64,000 nucleotides of DNA from Allodiplogaster sudhausi (lineage: Eukaryota > Nematoda > Chromadorea > Rhabditida > Diplogasteridae). The notes beneath the pieces were generated by a model that saw nothing but the letters and a program-made list of their open reading frames with translations, had not been told where the DNA came from and ran no database searches. The stretch is from the NCBI GenBank assembly GCA_945643635.1, contig CALZFC010000248.1, positions 5,228,501 through 5,292,500 of the forward strand. The letters run 5' to 3'. Within the stretch, counting starts at the first letter, position 1; each line of letters opens with the position of its first letter. Position numbers and translations under genes: made by a program. Shown here one piece after another: positions 1 through 10,469 of the stretch.

Positions 1-142
1 AGTGCTCTCATGAATGCTTTTACAACGAGTGCAGTGTTGGCATTTGTAATATACATAGAGACTCTTCGATGTCTCTTTGAGGGGAATGCTTTTGCTTTAA
101 AGACTGCACTGTTCTCTTCGTCCATTCTGTCATGCTTCTTAC

Positions 143-289
143 CATGATAGTCACTCGAAATTCATGAAAACAACACGGCAAACAATCTGCCATATTTCCA
201 ATCATTTTATATGTAGTCTGATTACACATTTGTGAATTTCTTTTCGTTCTTGTCAACATGTTTATCCAGCAATAAGAATAGCTTATCAT
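143..289 (-). CDS. Possible exon of a small Cys-containing protein (unrecognised)
   Basis: An open stretch on the minus strand ends at a good donor (ATG|GTAAGAAG at 143/142). It encodes a short segment with four cysteines, including the pair in DCLPCCFHEFRV. No acceptor or signal peptide is evident, and the rest of the gene would lie beyond the left edge. It follows the stop codon of the neighbouring coiled-coil gene by about 45 bases, so it would belong to a separate gene. I do not recognise the family, and it may be a chance ORF. Confidence 0.25.
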
Positions 290-335
290 TTCGACAATGA
301 TCGATTCGGCATCGATTTCTGGTGAATTTGTATAA

Positions 336-880
336 TTATCGTCGTTTCGCCTCGTCGTTCACATTTTCGAGGTCTTTCTTAAGATGAACAAGCTGGCTGA
401 GATAATCGCTCATCTTCTCCTTCGTGTTCTCGAGTTCATCCTTTAGCAGCTGGTTGGTGTCTTGGTTCAAGAGGAGCTTTTCATTCGCAGCGGCCAGCTC
501 CTCTTGCAGCCGCGCAATCTGCTCACTCTCCACGGCGTGTTTGCGAACGACGAATTCGAGATTCGCACTCTCGCCCTCTTTGAGTTCGTTGTGGATGTAC
601 GTTGAGAGTGCCTATGTTCAAAACTTTTATACATTTTTTTATATTTTATATTTTTTCCCCTTTATATTTCAGATAATTACTTTTTCTACTATGAGCGAAG
701 AATTTTTAGCTGTATTATTCCACTCTAAATTCGAGAAATATTCCTTAAAAAAGCAACGGTTCGTTGACTCAAGGATTGCCTATAAATTCTGCCTGCCTCG
801 ATTGCTTGCGAAATTGTCTCCGTCTGCTGGCAATCGCCGTTGACGCACGCTTTGATGTCATCAGGGCCATCTTCCAGTTC
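336..880 (-). CDS. Small helical protein, member of a local tandem family (partial model)
   Basis: The terminal exon (611-336) follows an acceptor AACATAG and runs to TAA. It begins ALSTYIHNELKEGESANLEF and continues into a strongly heptad-like, charged helix (LQEELAAANEKLLL, then LENTKEKMSDYLSQL) that ends DEAKRR. An upstream exon probably begins at 880 after CCCTCAG and holds a Cys pair (KACVNGDC), but its donor is not convincing, so the join is unresolved. The start of the terminal exon matches the exons at 2857 (HISAYLRDHLAVGESGSISI) and 6050 (ILKSFMYEASPQDPARFI) in spacing and residue type. I infer these are duplicated genes. No database family is recognised. Confidence 0.45.
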
Positions 881-1009
881 CTGAGGGCACATAATACGTG
901 ACTTTCAGGATCCGATCACTGCTGTCCAGAGTACTGTTCACAAGAATAGGAAATAATAATTACATTCTCTATTTCACAAGGCTTTAAAAATATATTCTTT
1001 AATTAATTC

Positions 1010-1452
1010 CTATACGATCCCATGACCTTTCAAGGGGGCGGAATTTTCATTTTTCTTTCTAATAATAAGGCTCCTCTCTTGAGCAGCCGCACTAACTACT
1101 GTATCATCTAGACCAGGAATCTGAATTTCTTCATTCATATAGTCATCGCCATCATCCTTGAGTTCGAATTCTTCTCTCAAGTCTGGGCCGCCGTCTGACG
1201 ATCGGAGACGGCCTCTTGCGTTGGAGAAGCTGATTTCAGGACGCCGTAGGAGACCGTAGCGATCCCGCTCTGGCGAACCGCCTCCTTCCGGGTAGTATGG
1301 ACGCGTTCTGAATCAACATCATGATCGACATAGTAGTTATATAAAAAAATAATGCAAAATATCTACTTGACAATTGATCAATTACAGTACCTCGCGACGG
1401 TTTCAATGGCCGTAGTGAGAAGAAGAAGAAGAAGAAGGCCGAGATGCTTCAT
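1010..1452 (-). CDS. Small secreted protein, 119 residues (unrecognised)
   Basis: Two exons, 1452-1391 and 1307-1010, join in phase (AG|GTACTG donor, GATTCAG acceptor). Residues 1-20 form a textbook signal peptide, MKHLGLLLLLLLTTAIETVA. The mature part starts RTRPYYPEGGGSPERDRYG, is rich in Pro, Gly, Arg and acids, has no cysteine, carries EEIQIPGLDD near residue 86 and ends PLKGHGIV. The EEIQI-GL-D motif and the RPYYPEGG start echo EEIQIDGLPPD and RRYPDHEG in the secreted gene at 3082-4336, so the two are probably diverged paralogues. The mature part is probably disordered. Function unknown. Confidence 0.65.
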
Positions 1453-1567
1453 GCTAGAGATATACACAATTACGGCATGCATGAAGATATACATAAATAT
1501 TTTTCTCATTTTTGAATGCAAAAAAAAATTGATTTTTTTAACAGAAAAAAATGATGCTGGCAAAACA

Positions 1568-2857
1568 CTAGTCCCCCGACGACTGTGCTGCGAAAGGCTT
1601 GCTCAGCCGGCTTTTCAGCTCGGCCGAGTCGACGCTAGGCAAATTTTCCTTCCCATGAGAATCACTGTAACATTCATAAAAAGGTGACATTACATGAAGA
1701 AAATATTTGCCTTTTTGAGATCATTTCTCAGCGAATTCCGCATGCTTGAAGTTGACGATTCAGCAATGTTGCATGGCATCAACCTCTCTCTATTTTACAG
1801 TCTATCTCTATTTGTCTGTCTATCTCTCTCGCTATCTCTCTTTCGCTCTCTCTTTCGTCACTCTTTTGCCTATATCTTTCGCTTTTGCAAATGGAAATGT
1901 GGAAGCTATGACAGGTTTGAGAATGAAGTCGCACACATTCGAATGGAGAGGTGACACTAGGAAAAATCGTTCCAACTCTTAAACCGTAAACTTTCTCCCA
2001 TGGTCAAATGTTCTCATATGATTCGCCTTCTCGACTTCTCTCTTTCTCTACTTTTATCATTCTCTCTTGCTCTACGTTTCTCATTCTCCCTTTCTCCACT
2101 TCTCTAATTCTCTCTTTCTCTACTTTTATCATTCTCTCTTTCTCTACTTCTCTCATCTCTCTTTCTCTACTTCTCACATTCTCTCTTACTCTACTTTTCT
2201 CATTCTCTCTTTCTCTACTTTTCTCATTCTCTCTTTCTCTACTTTTATCATTCTCTCTTTCTCTACTTCTCTTATTCTCTCTTTCTCTACCTCTCTCATT
2301 CTCTCTTTCTCTACTTCTCTCATTCTTTCTTTCTACTTCTCTTATTCTCTCTCTCTTTCTCTACTTCTCTCATTCTCTCTCTTTCTCTACTTCTCTCATT
2401 CTCTCTTTCTATAGTTCTCTGTCTTGCTCGGAATTTTTTTTTCACTTCTGTCGTCTATTCACAATGTATTTTGATATAAAATAGTATCTATATTCAGAGA
2501 ACTTGTATGGTGCATACATACACTCAATGTCCAGATTTGTAAATGCCTGTTAGTACAACATCTGTTAGAACTTGTTTATTAACCACATGAATTACGAATG
2601 GAAGCTTTCCCGATTCAAAGGTGTCTTCCAAATAGCCGGAATCGCGCCTCTTTGGGCAGCTCCTTCGAGGCGCCCTTGACGTACAGTGCAAACGCTCTGT
2701 ACTTTTCCGCAAGCTCCGTCGCATTTCGGAGTTGTCTTTCGAGCTCCTCGATCTGTAGCAGGAGATCGTCCGTCGGTGGTTGCTTGTGTAGTACATTGAT
2801 TGAAATGCTGCCGCTTTCGCCGACGGCGAGATGGTCTCGTAGATACGCAGAAATGTG
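1568..2857 (-). CDS. Small helical protein, second member of the tandem family (5' end missing)
   Basis: The exon starting at 2857 after AATTTCCAG encodes HISAYLRDHLAVGESGSISI and then a helix (LLLQIEELERQLRNATELAE). It can end in two ways. Read through, it stops at 2615 after ...KEARFRLFGRHL. Alternatively a donor CT|GTACGTC (2685/2684) joins in perfect phase to a terminal exon at 1664-1568 that follows GTTACAG and encodes DSHGKENLPSVDSAELKSRL and then SKPFAAQSSGD-stop. Both ends look coding, so alternative 3' ends are possible. The first exon, with any signal peptide, was not found. Similar in plan to the genes at 336-880 and 5836-6468. Confidence 0.45.
1776..2420 (+). repeat. Pyrimidine-rich (TTCTCTAC)n low-complexity tract
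   Basis: Dense TC-rich sequence; from about 2040 it has a loose 14-24 base period around TTCTCTTTCTCTACTT. It gives long spurious Ser/Leu/Phe ORFs on the plus strand. It lies between the two alternative 3' ends of the minus-strand gene. Confidence 0.8.
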
Positions 2858-3081
2858 CTGGAAATTAAGAAGAAAATATACATACATATGCAACTCCCAC
2901 TTCTCAAATCAGACTCTACCATTCTGTGACTTCTAAATTTTCCTGTTTTTTTTGCTTTGCTTCAAGAATCTATTGTCAGTCAATTTTCATTCGTTGTATT
3001 CAAGTTAGTTACTTTTTCAAATGTAGCTAATCTTATGATAGTCTAACACGAAGATGTCCTTCATTAGTCAGTCTACCTTAG

Positions 3082-4336
3082 TCAGTCAATCTCTTCGCTA
3101 ACTTGGCTCGCGGAGAGGATGCTTTCGGTGATTACGCACTCCTCGTTATCTTCAGATTCATCAAAGCACATGCCTATTTCGTCCGACGGAGGAGCCGGCG
3201 CCCGTTGCGGAAGCACTTCTGGCATCGGCGGCCGCGGCACGTCACCGGGCGCCGAAATTGGCGGTGGCACCTTCATCGTTGGCGGCTGTCGTGGCGGTGT
3301 CTGCATGAATGTTCAAGATGGCACGTATACTCTTGGAATCAGTAATAAGCTTGTACATACATGCCACAGTTCAGAAGTTCTTTCTACACTCATTCTTCTT
3401 ATTTTCAATTTCCTATCGTAATTAAATGCGCTGATGCATATTTTCATCGACCGTGGCAAACCACGTTTGAACACATTTATGAAATAAATTTTTTTAAATA
3501 CATAGTATACCTCGTCGTCGAACAAATCGTTGAACCATTCAAGGAGGTCGAAATCGGGCTTAGGTGTCTGCGAGTAGCTCTTAAAGGAAGTATCCGGCGA
3601 ATGATTATACAGTAGCGCTAGAGAACCAGTTTAAATGCGCGCGCTCATAAAGTTGCCTGTCGCTCGGTCGAGAGACCATGCGAAATATGAGGGCGGCTCA
3701 GAACTACCGTAGCTAATTCTCTACCCGCCAGTTTTCACGTTACTATTGCTCATAATGTAATGAAAGAAAATCGCTCAAACATTCTGGATGTATGTTTTAC
3801 GCCAAGACGAACTTGTTCACATAGAACAAAACATAGGTTAATTATTCCCCGGATACCTCCTTTAATGTGTGAGATAATAGTATGATATATTTTTAAATGA
3901 TCGATGAACTTAATTAATTTCTTTGTAAATTAATATATCGATATAATATTACGCAACATTCCAAGATTCTAAACACGCAAAAAGAAACATATTTTACCTC
4001 TGGAACCTCTACCTCGAAATCTGGGGGCAGCCCATCGATTTGTATCTCTTCAGGAACTGCGGAGCGGAGGCGCGGTAGTTCTCTGCCGTGAGCGGGAGGA
4101 GAGTCGCCGATCCCTTCATGATCCGGGTAACGACGGCTTAGCATTAAAGTGAGATTTCATCATTCTAAACTATTGACGTTCGGTCAATATCATTAATTTT
4201 TGACTTATTTACTGTTATGCTTCACTTGTTGGAAAAATAAGTATTGATTAAATGATTGATTGCTAGCTCCGAGAGACCTGAGACCGACGGTCACAAGGGA
4301 GCCTATAAGAAACAGCAGTTTGACGAATCGCTGCAT
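3082..4336 (-). CDS. Secreted proline- and acid-rich protein, 161 residues (unrecognised)
   Basis: Four exons keep phase at every junction: 4336-4278, 4136-3998, 3579-3511 and 3300-3082. TTTTCAG lies directly before AATG, which suits a trans-spliced start. Exon 1 encodes a signal peptide, MQRFVKLLFLIGSLVTVGL. Exon 2 contains EEIQIDGLPPDFEVEVPE. Exon 3 is SYSQTPKPDFDLLEWFNDLF plus DDE. Exon 4 is Pro-rich (TPPRQPPTMKVPPPISAPGD), then acidic (CFDESEDNEECVITESI), ending SQVSEEID. Low complexity and high acidity suggest a mostly disordered secreted protein. The intron before exon 3 is mostly a TTAA-flanked MITE that also supplies the splice acceptor. Function unknown; probable paralogue of 1010-1452. 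Confidence 0.7.
3581..3865. mobile_element. TTAA-flanked MITE, 285 bp
   Basis: The ends are TTAA-AGGAAGTATCCGGCGAA and TTCCCCGGATACCTCCT-TTAA, inverted repeats with few mismatches bounded by TTAA on both sides. TTAA duplications and AGG.. termini are piggyBac-like, which is an assignment by target site only. No ORF. It occupies most of an intron of the secreted-protein gene. A second family member is at 5254-5708. Confidence 0.75.
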
Positions 4337-5253
4337 TCTGAAAACATTTTATTTTCTATTCGTTTTAAAGATACATATACTTATATTTCATAAGAATTAC
4401 TTAAACAATTTATATTTACTAATTTGGTATTTTTAAAACTTTTTTTTCACTTTTCGTTGTAACGTTGAAATTTTTTTAATGAATTAGAATTTCTATTTGT
4501 TAAATAATAAAAGAAGAGGAGGAGGAGGTTTTGAAGCGAAGAGACAAGCATGCCAAACGGCTCTCCTTGCCGCCTTTTCTGTCTTCTCTGAGGCTTCTCA
4601 GACAGTCCTTTCCCAGACATGTCATGCTGCAAACAAAGACATAAACTGAACACGCAGGCAATATCCAATCATTATCGGTGACAGTTGGCCAACAAATCGA
4701 GGAGACCTATTTCATTTTTATTGCCGATTTCTCTCTTTCTCTCTCTCTCCGTCTCACTCTCACTCTCTTAATCTCCCTGATCTATCAAAATGAACAGCGT
4801 GGGAATTTTTAAAAAATGAAAAGAATCGGAGTTCCGATTTTAAAAAAAACCGAATGTTGAACACGGACAATGCTTGGTCACAGTTTAAGACATTATGCAT
4901 TTTGAAGAATAAGCAAATAATTTTTTATTCAAGGTGATTCTCCTCTCTCTCTCTCTCTCTCTCTTTCTCGTTTTTCAGTCTCTTCGCTCTCTCGCTGGCA
5001 AACTTCCGATTTCTAGCTTTATTTCTACGCATGTGATTAGAATGAGCAAAATACATTATTAAATTGATTAGCAGTCAGGGTTAGCATTCTTGTAGGTGAT
5101 CCATTTTCAAAGAGTATGGGTCGAACCCTCGAATTCTTTCAGATACGAAAACCATGTCTGCTTGAGTCTTGCCGCTAATGTCCATTCGCGACAACAATTC
5201 CCAGAAAGGAATGTTCGAAAAGGAAGTGGAAGTTGAACCTGTCAGTATCCCAA

Positions 5254-5708
5254 TTAAAGGAAGTATCCGACGAAAGAAAACCGTATCTGATAGAATTACG
5301 TTTCAAACTGTGCTAAACTCCCAACTGGATGAGCCTTTTTTAGCGGCCGCTACAAAATTTCAAATTAGAAACGTATGTGTATCTAACCTCTCTCAACTTC
5401 TTTCATTGTCTCGCTTTTCTCTAACGTCTGTATCTCTCATCCCTTGGTGAAAATGGGGTGCTAAGTGGGCATGACGTGCAGAGACTGCCTCTTCTTCCCA
5501 CCCGTAGGCACTCCTTGCTTGGTTTTGAGCATACACCGGGTGCATCGACAGAGACGTTTTCTACCGTATTCCAAAAAACAAATGCAAATTTCTTGCTAAA
5601 AACTGACTTTCATAAAGCGGGACCACCTCTATTCGATCTTTTAGGCCAGACTTGATCATATTGGAATATAAATGAAGAAGTTATTTTTTCGTCGGATACT
5701 TCCTTTAA
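5254..5708. mobile_element. TTAA-flanked MITE, 455 bp (same family as 3581-3865)
   Basis: TTAA-AGGAAGTATCCGACGAAA at the left pairs with TTTCGTCGGATACTTCCT-TTAA at the right, a perfect inverted repeat over 18 bases next to TTAA on each side. The interior shares little with the other copy and has no credible ORF. It lies about 130 bases past the stop codon of the minus-strand gene at 5836-6468. Confidence 0.8.
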
Positions 5709-5835
5709 GATGTGTCTGACGTACTTTTCCGCTGCAAATATGTTTGCAGTAAGTTTCAGGAATGACAACTAAGCGTAAACTCTTATTTTATTGTTTACAA
5801 GGAGGGTTCACGACAATACTGTGGGCAGTACAATT

Positions 5836-6468
5836 TTAGACTTCAATAATGTCTTCGTTTGCGCTCTGGTAAGCGGAGAAGTCCTGATTCAGCACGTTTT
5901 GAATCTCCTGCAGCTTGGACTGCTCGAAGAAGAGGCGTTTCAGAGCACCCGCAAGTTCGTCTCCCACAGGCAGAGCTTGGGCCCTCGCCTTTTTGTGGAT
6001 GATGAAGCGGGCTGGGTCTTGGGGGGACGCCTCGTACATGAAGCTCTTCAGAATCTGACAATACCACTTTATTAAGTATTTTACTTTGTAATTTGTACGA
6101 AATTTGTTTTGTATTTTAGCAAAAGTTCAGTTTGAACGACAGAATATAGCAAAGAGACAAAACTGTTCAGCGCTCTGCAGTGTGAGCTCAACAAAGCACT
6201 CTCCGCCCACACGGCAGATGTTGTAGACCTGTAACGGTTTTAAGTAGATTCGCTGAAATTGGCCTTCCACATTCACACATGTTTTTGTGCCACACTAGGT
6301 CCATTCGCCTGGAAGTAACTACGTGGAGGGGGGCTTACAAATCCCTCGTTCTACCCTTTGGGGCACCTAAATTGCTTACCGGTTCGGCTCTTCGAGTACT
6401 TCTTCGGGGCCGGCGGAGGCGGCGCAAGCTAACGCGAGAATCGCGAGCGAAGCGGACACAGTATGCAT
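5836..6468 (-). CDS. Small secreted helical protein, third member of the tandem family
   Basis: Exon 1 begins at 6468 with a clear signal peptide, MHTVSASLAILALACAASA, then GPEEVLEEPN. Two donors are possible: GAA|GTACTC (phase 0) and CG|GTAAGC. A middle exon after AATTTCAG reads RIYLKPLQVYNICRVGGECF with a Cys pair. The last exon (from 6056, after TTGTCAG) reads ILKSFMYEASPQDPARFIIH, then a helix GDELAGALKRLFFEQSKLQE, and stops at 5836. The middle-to-last junction does not keep phase with any GT donor I can see, so one boundary or base is wrong. The helix and its lead-in resemble the exons at 611 and 2857. Role unknown. Confidence 0.5.
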
Positions 6469-6966
6469 GCTCTTCTTAAGAGATCTCATTAATTAGATAA
6501 TTAATTAGCTAATTTAATAAATTAGCTACCTTTAATAATAATTTTTTGTCGTTGTCAAAATTAACAGTGTTTTTTTAATAATAATAAAAAAAGAAAATGT
6601 CAAAGCCAAGTTTTGCCTCCAACTGTTTAGGGAGAAGTGATCGCCACTCCTTTCGTTTTGTGCCAGCTTTTCGTCCCGCGAAAATATTCCCATGCAAATC
6701 ATGGGCAATGTCACCTGAAAGAGGCCCGGCATCTAAACGATCTTCCCGTCAAGTTTTGCTTGCTTGTTAGTTTTCTCTATTCTCTCAGAATATTCGATTG
6801 TTCCAAGCTGCCTAGAACTTCTCCTATAAGTGTGGTGAAGAGGAGAGTTGAAACAGAGTATCGAGAACGGAATCCTAATTATAAAGTAGAAATGATTGAA
6901 TACTCGTCCAGCTAATTGAACATTCTTCGAGCGACTATACCTTCCATTATATTACATATATGACGG

Positions 6967-7132
6967 TGCAAACTAAAAAACGGTCGTTTTTTTGCGTTTT
7001 CGACTCGTTATGCACATTTGCGTACAAATGTAAGCGTTCTTTTTGACCGATTTGGCATATTCGTGTGGAATATTCCAAAAAAGTGTGCATGACGGGTCGA
7101 AAACGGAAAAATGAACTTTTTTTTAGTTTGCA
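6967..7132. mobile_element. Short fold-back TIR element (MITE), 166 bp
   Basis: Left end TGCAAACTAAAAAACGG and right end TTTTTTTTAGTTTGCA are inverted repeats. The match extends inward over about 50 bases (GCGTTTTCGACTCGTTATGC against GCATGACGGGTCGAAAACGG). No ORF and no clear target-site duplication. The surrounding 6500-8600 holds no convincing gene. Confidence 0.7.
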
Positions 7133-7440
7133 GCATCATACACATATGGATATGACATGGGTCTAAGCCGATATTTAAAAAAAAACACAATAATCTTACA
7201 GTTAAACAATACTAATGGTGAGAGCTAATATATTTACAAGGAAAACAATTATAGGAAATATAATAACTTTTGGAAATGTTATAACATTTTATTTACATTT
7301 CTTTGTATTGTCTAACCTTTCGATGCTTTAGAGCTAAGGTACATATATTAAAGTACTTCATGCATTAGTACAGTGTACATTTGATTTAGGGTAAGAAAGT
7401 TTTTTTTTTTGAAAAATATCGAACTGAAAATAACAGGTTT

Positions 7441-7800
7441 CACAACCATCTGAATTTGTGAAGTGCAAATTCAAAGTAAGTGAAAAATGAAGCCGATATT
7501 TTTTGCTTTTCTAACTCATAATTTTAAAATGTGATGGAAAAGGATATAAAACGTTTCAAATATTAAGTTGAGAAAAAGTATAAAACAGGATTATTCAGAC
7601 TAAAATGTACGTCATGAGTTAGTGTTATCATATGACGATCCTTCCTTCCCGCGATTCCCGTTACTGTTGGAAAATTCAGAACTTTATTTGTAACATTCCA
7701 AAAAATTTCACAATATTATTGTTATCCTTTTTTATCATTTGGCAATTGTTTATTTTTGCTAAATTCGACACTATCCATCCAGTTTGTACTAAATAGAAAA
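7441..7800 (+). repeat. Probable relic of the MSP-module flanking sequence
   Basis: GAAGTGCAAATTCAAAGTAAG at 7457 resembles the blocks upstream of the MSP genes (18190, 31720). About 150 bases later, CCTTCCCGCGATTCCCGTTAC and ACATTCCAAAAAATTTCACA resemble the spacer downstream of them (25075, 30310, 34350). The gene between is absent. I read this as an old, deleted fourth module, on weak similarity judged by eye. Confidence 0.3.
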
Positions 7801-8689
7801 GAGAGTGAGGAGAATGAGAGAGAAGAATCAAGGTCGCCAAGCATCATTTTAAAATATGTATATTCCTTTCAGGATAGAGTTTTCTCCTAGCATGCAAATG
7901 TAATATTCCATGAGGACGTAATTTGTATCTATGGTTTCTTACTGTTTCCTCTCATATTATGATAGCGAAATCAATACTTTCAACCTAAAGAAAATCTAAT
8001 AGTTAAAAAATATGTTTTTAAGCTGAAATAGATAGCGGAAGAAAGAAATGAAGTAAAACGGTTAGAAGTAATTATTGTTTAGCGTGCTTGCAAAGTTTCT
8101 ACTCATAGCAAAGTGCATAGTTTATATCATAAATGTATGTAACTATGTACATATTAATATATTCAAAGTTAAGCTTGCTAAAACTGTAACGTGTTCATGC
8201 ATCCAAAAGTTTGAAATGTCTCCCTTCTCATAAATAGTTTGCAAATTTCTTTATCACATGTGAAACATATGATACCTCCAACATGGGAATTCACGTTCTA
8301 GCAGCCTGGGTGTTTGCAAATGTACAAGCATAATAAGCGAAAGGAGAGGGAGTAGTACGCTTCTTATTATTTCCGTCCGTCAATACCGAACCTGAGGCAG
8401 GAGCAGCCTCTCTTCGGTTGGAGTTTCCAACATCGTCTTTCAATCGTTCTCATCAGAGTGCCGTTTCTCCGCTTGATTATATTGATATCCCATACACTGA
8501 TGTTCACCGAGCACTTTTGCGTCTTGCAAGTCCTGATGGCCAACCATATATGTACATATCTTTCTTTAAAAATGTGCACACTCAATAACGAATCCGTTGA
8601 CTATCCTTTTTCCACAATTTCATGCTTCATTGTCATATCCACTCTAAATGGAAGCACGCTCTTGTCCGACCTTGTCACAAGCGTTGGGG

Positions 8690-9660
8690 TCCACGTCATA
8701 GTGCCTCCAATTACAGACCTACATATCTCTATTTCCTGTTGCACCTCCAAACTATTAGAGCGTATTTTATTCTGCTATATATTTGAATTCCTCGACATGC
8801 ATTCTCTCCTCTTCCCCTTCCAATTTGGATTCTGCCCTCACCGCTCTGTTATGCAGACACCTCCTTTTCTCTCTTCATTTGTTGTCATATCGCAAATTGA
8901 ATCTGCACAATTCGCTTGTGTTGCATTTACCGTTTTCAGTTAAGAGTTCGATTTGGTACCGCATGAGCTGCTTGTATACAAGCTACATAGGTCTGCATGT
9001 TTTCAGCGGTTGTCTTTTAAGGCTTCTACATTCTTTCCTGATATACCGCACCCGGTATATCATCGTGGATATCGCACATTCTGCTCCATTTCCTGTCAAA
9101 CCTGGCGGTTCCTGCCTCGGTCCTCTAATATTCACTTTTTACAATATTGATGTTGCTGACTGAATGCCTCCATCCCGAATTTCATTTCACCATTTACGCT
9201 GATGACATTAACCTAACGTGCTTTTGGGCAATCATCATCCCCTTTCTTATTCAGTTCAATGTACAGTTCTCCCATTGTTCTTTCGTGATCTTGGCGTTAT
9301 GACCAGGAGCTGTACACCTCTGAACATGTTAACATTTTAACAAGCAAAGCTCAAGCTGCTCCGATATCCTTCTCTCTTTTCGCACACGAAATAAGCTACT
9401 GCCTCCCTACTTTTCAAAGATTCATGTCTTTCCTCTATGGCTCTATGTCTACACTTTGGAGGCCTTCTCGTTGTGCCATATCAATGCTTTGGAAAGAGTT
9501 CAGCGAAACCATTCGCTTAATCTTTGCTCGTAATGGCACCTATGTATATACCCATATGTCGTCACTCATCAGCTCTCGCCAGAGTTGTTCGTATTTGGAA
9601 TAGTCTACCAGAGTCGGCTACTATGAAATTCCATTTCCACATTCCGTCAATATGGCATGT
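8690..9660 (+). pseudogene. Decayed non-LTR reverse-transcriptase fragment
   Basis: Broken frames match, in order, the reverse transcriptase of the LINE at 20-24.8 kb. ISISCCTSKLLERILFCYIF and LLFPFQFGFCPHRSV correspond to its LTSGISKTFERILCKQLFNY and LLSPFQHGF. PGGSCLGPLIFTFYNID corresponds to PQGSACGPLMFLIYIND. A YAD-like stretch and a DLGV segment follow, then the C-terminal region near 9440-9660. Many stops and frameshifts show it is long dead. It is the same superfamily as the later LINE but a different, older insertion. Confidence 0.65.
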
Positions 9661-10469
9661 TATCTGTTCTATGTACATATCTGTGAATCAGCAAAGAGCT
9701 GTTTTTATTTCCGTTCTATTTCTCTACTTTCTTTTCTTCGGTCTACTTCTTTTCCATATGTTACGTGATAACATCATAACATTTTCCCATTTTGCCTATC
9801 TCTGTTGTTTCATTCTCCAATCTATATCACTGCGACAAAATGCATACATATGCTCAAGATATACGGGCAGCAATTTTGATGTGCAGCTCAAGTTGAACTT
9901 GCCAAAAATTGGCTGAATTGCTGGCATGATAATGTATGGAGCAATGTGTTTTATAATCTACTACAAAGTAGATTGATTTTAAAGGAGAATATAACCCAAC
10001 CAAATTATTTTTTAAATTTTTATGAATTAAGTAGGGTGCGTTTCGCATCTCTCTAAATCATATTCAATATCGACCTTTTGTCAGACAAAATAGCACAAAT
10101 ACAAGAGTGAGTTTCTGGCTCCTTTATTAGCTGAAGAAGAAGGAAGAGTTTGATATGCGATGAAGATAGTTCCAAAAAGAGTGTGGGCCGTAAGTTTAAT
10201 TTGAGATAAACAGTTTGATTAAGGTAGAGCTGTAGAGAATGAGGGATAGCAAGAGAGTGAGAGAAAGAGCTAGAGAGAGAGGCGGGGAGAGAGATAGAGA
10301 GAGGCTAAGTGTGAGAGCGAGGTGGCAGCACAAATGTGGGCTTATTCGGTTACCACTAGCTGTTGACATCGACACAAATTCACATCAAAGATGCATTTTA
10401 AGTTCTAGAAGTTTCAGGATATTACATATTTTATTTGTTGTTTTTGCTTATAGAAACCCTTCTCTTCTC

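Noticed and set aside
2008..2484. 158-residue Ser/Leu/Phe-rich open frame
   Set aside because: Pure translation of a TC-rich tandem repeat; all frames stay open and no splice or start context supports it.
4447..4668. Minus-strand frame with MSGKGLSEKPQRRQKRRQGE after TTTGCAG
   Set aside because: A good acceptor and basic N-terminus, but no donor or partner exon; the frame ends in repeat-like Leu/Phe codons. Left out as unsupported.
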